Source of the DNA: JBAZCO01 sp041654915
Lineage (GTDB): Bacteria > Bacillota > Clostridia > Christensenellales > DTU072
Reading direction: 5' to 3'
Length of the DNA: 14,613 nt
NCBI GenBank assembly: GCA_041654915.1
Contig: JBAZCO010000035.1
Location: 1 to 14,613, forward strand
The position numbers and the translations under genes were made by a program. This document shows positions 12,716 to 14,613 of the stretch, piece by piece. Position 1 is the first letter of the stretch, and the number at the start of each line of letters is the position of its first letter. The notes under the pieces are model-generated. The model saw nothing but the letters and a program-made list of their open reading frames with translations. It made no database searches and was not told the DNA's origin.

Positions 12716-13396
12716 CTACTTTGCTATCTCCCTCAACTTCACCAAATCATTTATTGTAATTTTATCCTTCCAAAAATCTATTATTCCCTCATCACGCATA
12801 CGCATCATCTCCCGTGACATTGACGGGCGGGACACATTCAAATATTCTGCCATTTCGTTGCGGTTTATGCCAAGCTCCACATTCAAAACACCCGTTTCCA
12901 AATGTTTATCATATATAAGTTTGGCGATTTTGTGGCGCATACTCTTTATGATAAGGTATTCACTATCCTTACCTATTGCAATAATTTTTTCGGCAAGCGT
13001 TGCCAAAATATTTTCCATAAGCTTTTTGCGATAGGGACTGTCACCCATATTAAGTATATGCTCTGTTGGCAAGTACAGCACCGCCGCATCCTCTGCCGCA
13101 ACATAGGATGCTCTAATCAACTTGTCCTTTAAAAAAACCTCTGTATCGCCAAACATATCCCCGCCCAAAAGTGTGCCTTGCGCCTCTCTTGCTCCATCGC
13201 TCTTAACAATAAATTTAACCAATGTTCCTGACAATAGGATACCAATCTCCTCAATTTGAGTACCTTGAGCGGCAACTATCATCCCTCTTGAAAATTTTAC
13301 AATTCTCCCTTTAAGGTTGTCGAACAGTACATTTATTTCCTTATCCTCAAAGTTTTCAAAAAGCCGATTTTTCTTTATCAGTCTTAATATTTTCAT
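12716..13396 (-). CDS. Crp/Fnr-family transcriptional regulator
   Basis: The 226-residue protein has a cyclic-nucleotide-binding-like jelly roll (residues about 12-115, with GDMFGDTEVFLKDKLIRASYVA at the usual ligand-loop position), a long dimerisation helix (about 118-160) and a winged helix-turn-helix (about 176-222). The recognition helix is in INRNEMAEYLNVSRPSMSREMMRMRDEGII, typical of the clostridial Crp/Fnr proteins. It has no cysteine, so it cannot hold an Fnr-type iron-sulfur cluster; the ligand is unknown. I chose the start at 13396 because AAGGAG lies at 13403-13408, 6 bases upstream; an in-frame ATG at 13420 lies before that site. It is divergent from the gene at 13531, which it may control, and may control itself. 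Confidence 0.9.
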   Translation of the reverse strand: MKILRLIKKNRLFENFEDKEINVLFDNLKGRIVKFSRGMIVAAQGTQIEEIGILLSGTLVKFIVKSDGAREAQGTLLGGDMFGDTEVFLKDKLIRASYVAAEDAAVLYLPTEHILNMGDSPYRKKLMENILATLAEKIIAIGKDSEYLIIKSMRHKIAKLIYDKHLETGVLNVELGINRNEMAEYLNVSRPSMSREMMRMRDEGIIDFWKDKITINDLVKLREIAK

Positions 13397-13423
13397 CTTT
13401 AGCTCCTTAATCTTATGCAAGGC

Positions 13424-13445
13424 GTTTGTAGCTATGGCAACAAAC
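13424..13445. promoter_or_regulatory. Inverted repeat at the regulator transcription start, candidate operator
   Basis: GTTTGTAGC-TATG-GCAACAAAC is a 22-base inverted repeat with 8 of 9 positions matching. It lies directly downstream of the predicted start (near 13447) of the Crp/Fnr gene, where bound protein would block transcription. Its size fits a dimeric Crp-family protein, but the half-site differs from the classic TGTGA. It could instead form an RNA hairpin in the leader. Confidence 0.45.
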
Positions 13446-13452
13446 CCTTTTT

Positions 13453-13481
13453 ATTATACTACTAAATAATCGCATTTGCAA
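13453..13481 (-). promoter_or_regulatory. Promoter of the Crp/Fnr regulator
   Basis: On the minus strand TTGCAA (13476-13481) and TATAAT (13453-13458) are 17 bases apart, giving a start near 13447 and a leader of about 50 bases. The -35 element overlaps the -35 region of the plus-strand promoter, so the two polymerases would compete. Confidence 0.75.
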
Positions 13482-13508
13482 GACATTTTTAGCCTTATAT
13501 GCTACAAT
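13480..13508 (+). promoter_or_regulatory. Promoter of the uncharacterised gene and permease
   Basis: AAGACA (13480-13485) and TACAAT (13503-13508) are separated by 17 bases, and TG at 13500-13501 makes an extended -10. The predicted start near 13515 coincides with the AAGGAG site, so the leader would be only about 16 bases. The -35 match is weak, which is compatible with activator dependence. Confidence 0.55.
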
Positions 13509-13530
13509 ATCAATAAGGAGCAAGAATGAT

Positions 13531-14259
13531 ATGGATACCGTTAAGACATTAAAGAAGTTTAATGCTGCAATAGACGCTTTTTTTTCATCTCGGTTAATCA
13601 TTGTAGAGGGTACAATACGGAGTTATTTGGAGTTAGTTGCCGATGAATCGGAACTATTAAGAATTATAAGTGAGTCTGCCAAAAACAATGCCTACGCTTT
13701 GGAGTACAAAAAGGCTGTATCTCGTGACGGAGTTGGCGGTTTTTTAACCATTCCATCCAACCGCCGTCAATTAATCACACTTGTAACAGGGCTTTTGTAT
13801 GAGTTTGATGCCAAAACTCTATCTGTTATAGATTTTGTTACTAGGTTTTTCCCCGCAGAAACCAGCCACGAATCTTATCGGCTATTTTGCGAAAAGGTGA
13901 TTATGCCGTATGCGGATGCTTTTAGATATATGCTAGAGGGTGAGCCACGGGAGCTTAGCGAGGCGATTGCCGAAGAACTTGCCATTATTCCCTATCCCGA
14001 CAAGGCAAAAGAGGACACGGACTTTTGGCTGTACTCCCTACTAGATATTGTTGTTGGCGACAACTCCTCTACAGAGGAAAACAGGCGGGAATATGTGGCA
14101 ATGATAAAGGGATTATTATATGTGTCCGAAACCCGAAACCCTATGTTAATCAAAACTGTATGGATAGGTTTAAAGAACACTTTGGGATTCCGAAAACCCT
14201 TTATGAGGGAGCTAAAAGAGATAGAAATGATACTAAAGAGTTATGGGGTAATTGACTGA
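13531..14259 (+). CDS. Uncharacterised mostly helical protein with internal repeat
   Basis: I do not recognise a named family for this 242-residue protein, although its general pattern resembles hypothetical proteins common in Clostridia. It has no signal peptide or membrane segment, so it is probably cytoplasmic, and it looks mainly alpha-helical. Two related halves can be seen: SNRRQLITLVTGLLY at 76-90 and ENRREYVAMIKGLLY at 183-197, each preceded by a helical segment (about 5-60 and 112-165). The only cysteine is Cys120. The start at 13531 follows AAGGAG at 13515-13520; an earlier ATG at 13526 is out of frame and stops after eight codons. The next gene, an AEC permease, begins 3 bases after the stop, so the two are co-translated. 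Function unknown. Confidence 0.85.
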   Translation: MDTVKTLKKFNAAIDAFFSSRLIIVEGTIRSYLELVADESELLRIISESAKNNAYALEYKKAVSRDGVGGFLTIPSNRRQLITLVTGLLYEFDAKTLSVIDFVTRFFPAETSHESYRLFCEKVIMPYADAFRYMLEGEPRELSEAIAEELAIIPYPDKAKEDTDFWLYSLLDIVVGDNSSTEENRREYVAMIKGLLYVSETRNPMLIKTVWIGLKNTLGFRKPFMRELKEIEMILKSYGVID

Positions 14260-14262
14260 CAA

Positions 14263-14613
14263 ATGTTTTTATTTAGCCTAGAAACCGTTGCCCTGCTCCT
14301 TGCTATGGCAGTGCCGGGATTTATAATTGCAAAGACCAAACTTATTAACAATGCGCAAGCAATCAATGTTATTTCCGTCCTGCTCCTCTATGTTTGCCAA
14401 CCTTTTGTAACCATACATTCTTTTTTAAATACCAATTCCAACCAAACAATACTTATCAATGTGGGTTTGATACTTGTAATCACCATACTTCTTTACACAA
14501 TTTTAATTTTTATTGGGCGTGCTGTATTTAGTTTTAAAAAAGCACTCCCAGCTCGTGGCACGCTTGCATATGCAAGCTCTCTTGGCAATGCGGGATATAT
14601 GTGCATTCCCTTT
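14263..14613 (+). CDS. AEC-family permease, N-terminal part
   Basis: The visible 117 codons encode the first half of an auxin efflux carrier (AEC) family transporter, whose members export or exchange small organic acids such as malate and malonate; the rest is beyond the window edge. The N-terminus is hydrophobic (ETVALLLAMAVPGFIIAKTK), then comes the family pattern in which an early helix ends INVISVLLLYVCQPFVTIHSF, a third helix near 61-85, and the conserved ASSLGNAGYMCIPF, the AEC Asn-Ala-Gly motif before the substrate helix. It starts 3 bases after the preceding stop without a strong ribosome binding site (only GGGG at 14245-14248), so translation is probably coupled to the upstream gene. 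The substrate cannot be told from this part. Confidence 0.85.
   Translation, partial: MFLFSLETVALLLAMAVPGFIIAKTKLINNAQAINVISVLLLYVCQPFVTIHSFLNTNSNQTILINVGLILVITILLYTILIFIGRAVFSFKKALPARGTLAYASSLGNAGYMCIPF

Overview
The window looks like chromosome of a Clostridia-like Bacillota bacterium, probably an uncultured, anaerobic, carbohydrate-using lineage. This rests on the S10/spc ribosomal protein cluster in canonical order, strong AGGAGG ribosome binding sites, sigma-A type promoters with 17-base spacers, a zinc-type S14 and a zinc-ribbon L24. No single marker fixes the genus.

Region 1 (1-8880, minus strand) is a 19-gene ribosomal protein operon read right to left: rpsJ, rplC, rplD, rplW, rplB, rpsS, rplV, rpsC, rplP, rpmC, rpsQ, rplN, rplX, rplE, rpsN, rpsH, rplF, rplR and rpsE, the last cut by the window edge. 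Gaps are about 1-18 bases, two gene pairs overlap, and several genes carry their ribosome binding site across the stop codon of the gene before. Several proteins have extra segments: L24 has a 126-residue Ala/Lys/Glu-rich tail, S3 has about 21 extra residues in the GXXG loop of its KH domain, and L3, L5, L22 and L29 have smaller basic or charged extensions.

Region 2 (8881-9453) is a divergent control region. A strong minus-strand promoter starts the ribosomal operon and leaves a leader of about 227 bases with competing hairpins. A separate plus-strand promoter faces uxaC. The str operon genes (rpsL, rpsG, fusA, tuf), which often lie just upstream of rpsJ in Bacillota, are absent here.

Region 3 (9454-12623, plus strand) holds uxaC (uronate isomerase). 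It is followed by a two-gene unit with its own promoter: a membrane-anchored alpha/beta hydrolase and a YhhN/TMEM86-family membrane protein (lysoplasmalogenase-like). A terminator hairpin that can work in both directions separates this unit from the next gene.

Region 4 (12716-14613) is a divergent regulator/target arrangement. A Crp/Fnr-family regulator on the minus strand shares a compact promoter region with a plus-strand pair: an uncharacterised 242-residue protein with an internal repeat, and an AEC-family permease cut by the window edge. A 22-base inverted repeat at the regulator's transcription start is a candidate operator.

No CRISPR array, tRNA, rRNA, insertion sequence or phage gene was seen. 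The most unusual features are the remodelled ribosomal proteins, the structured S10 leader and the uncharacterised protein next to the permease.
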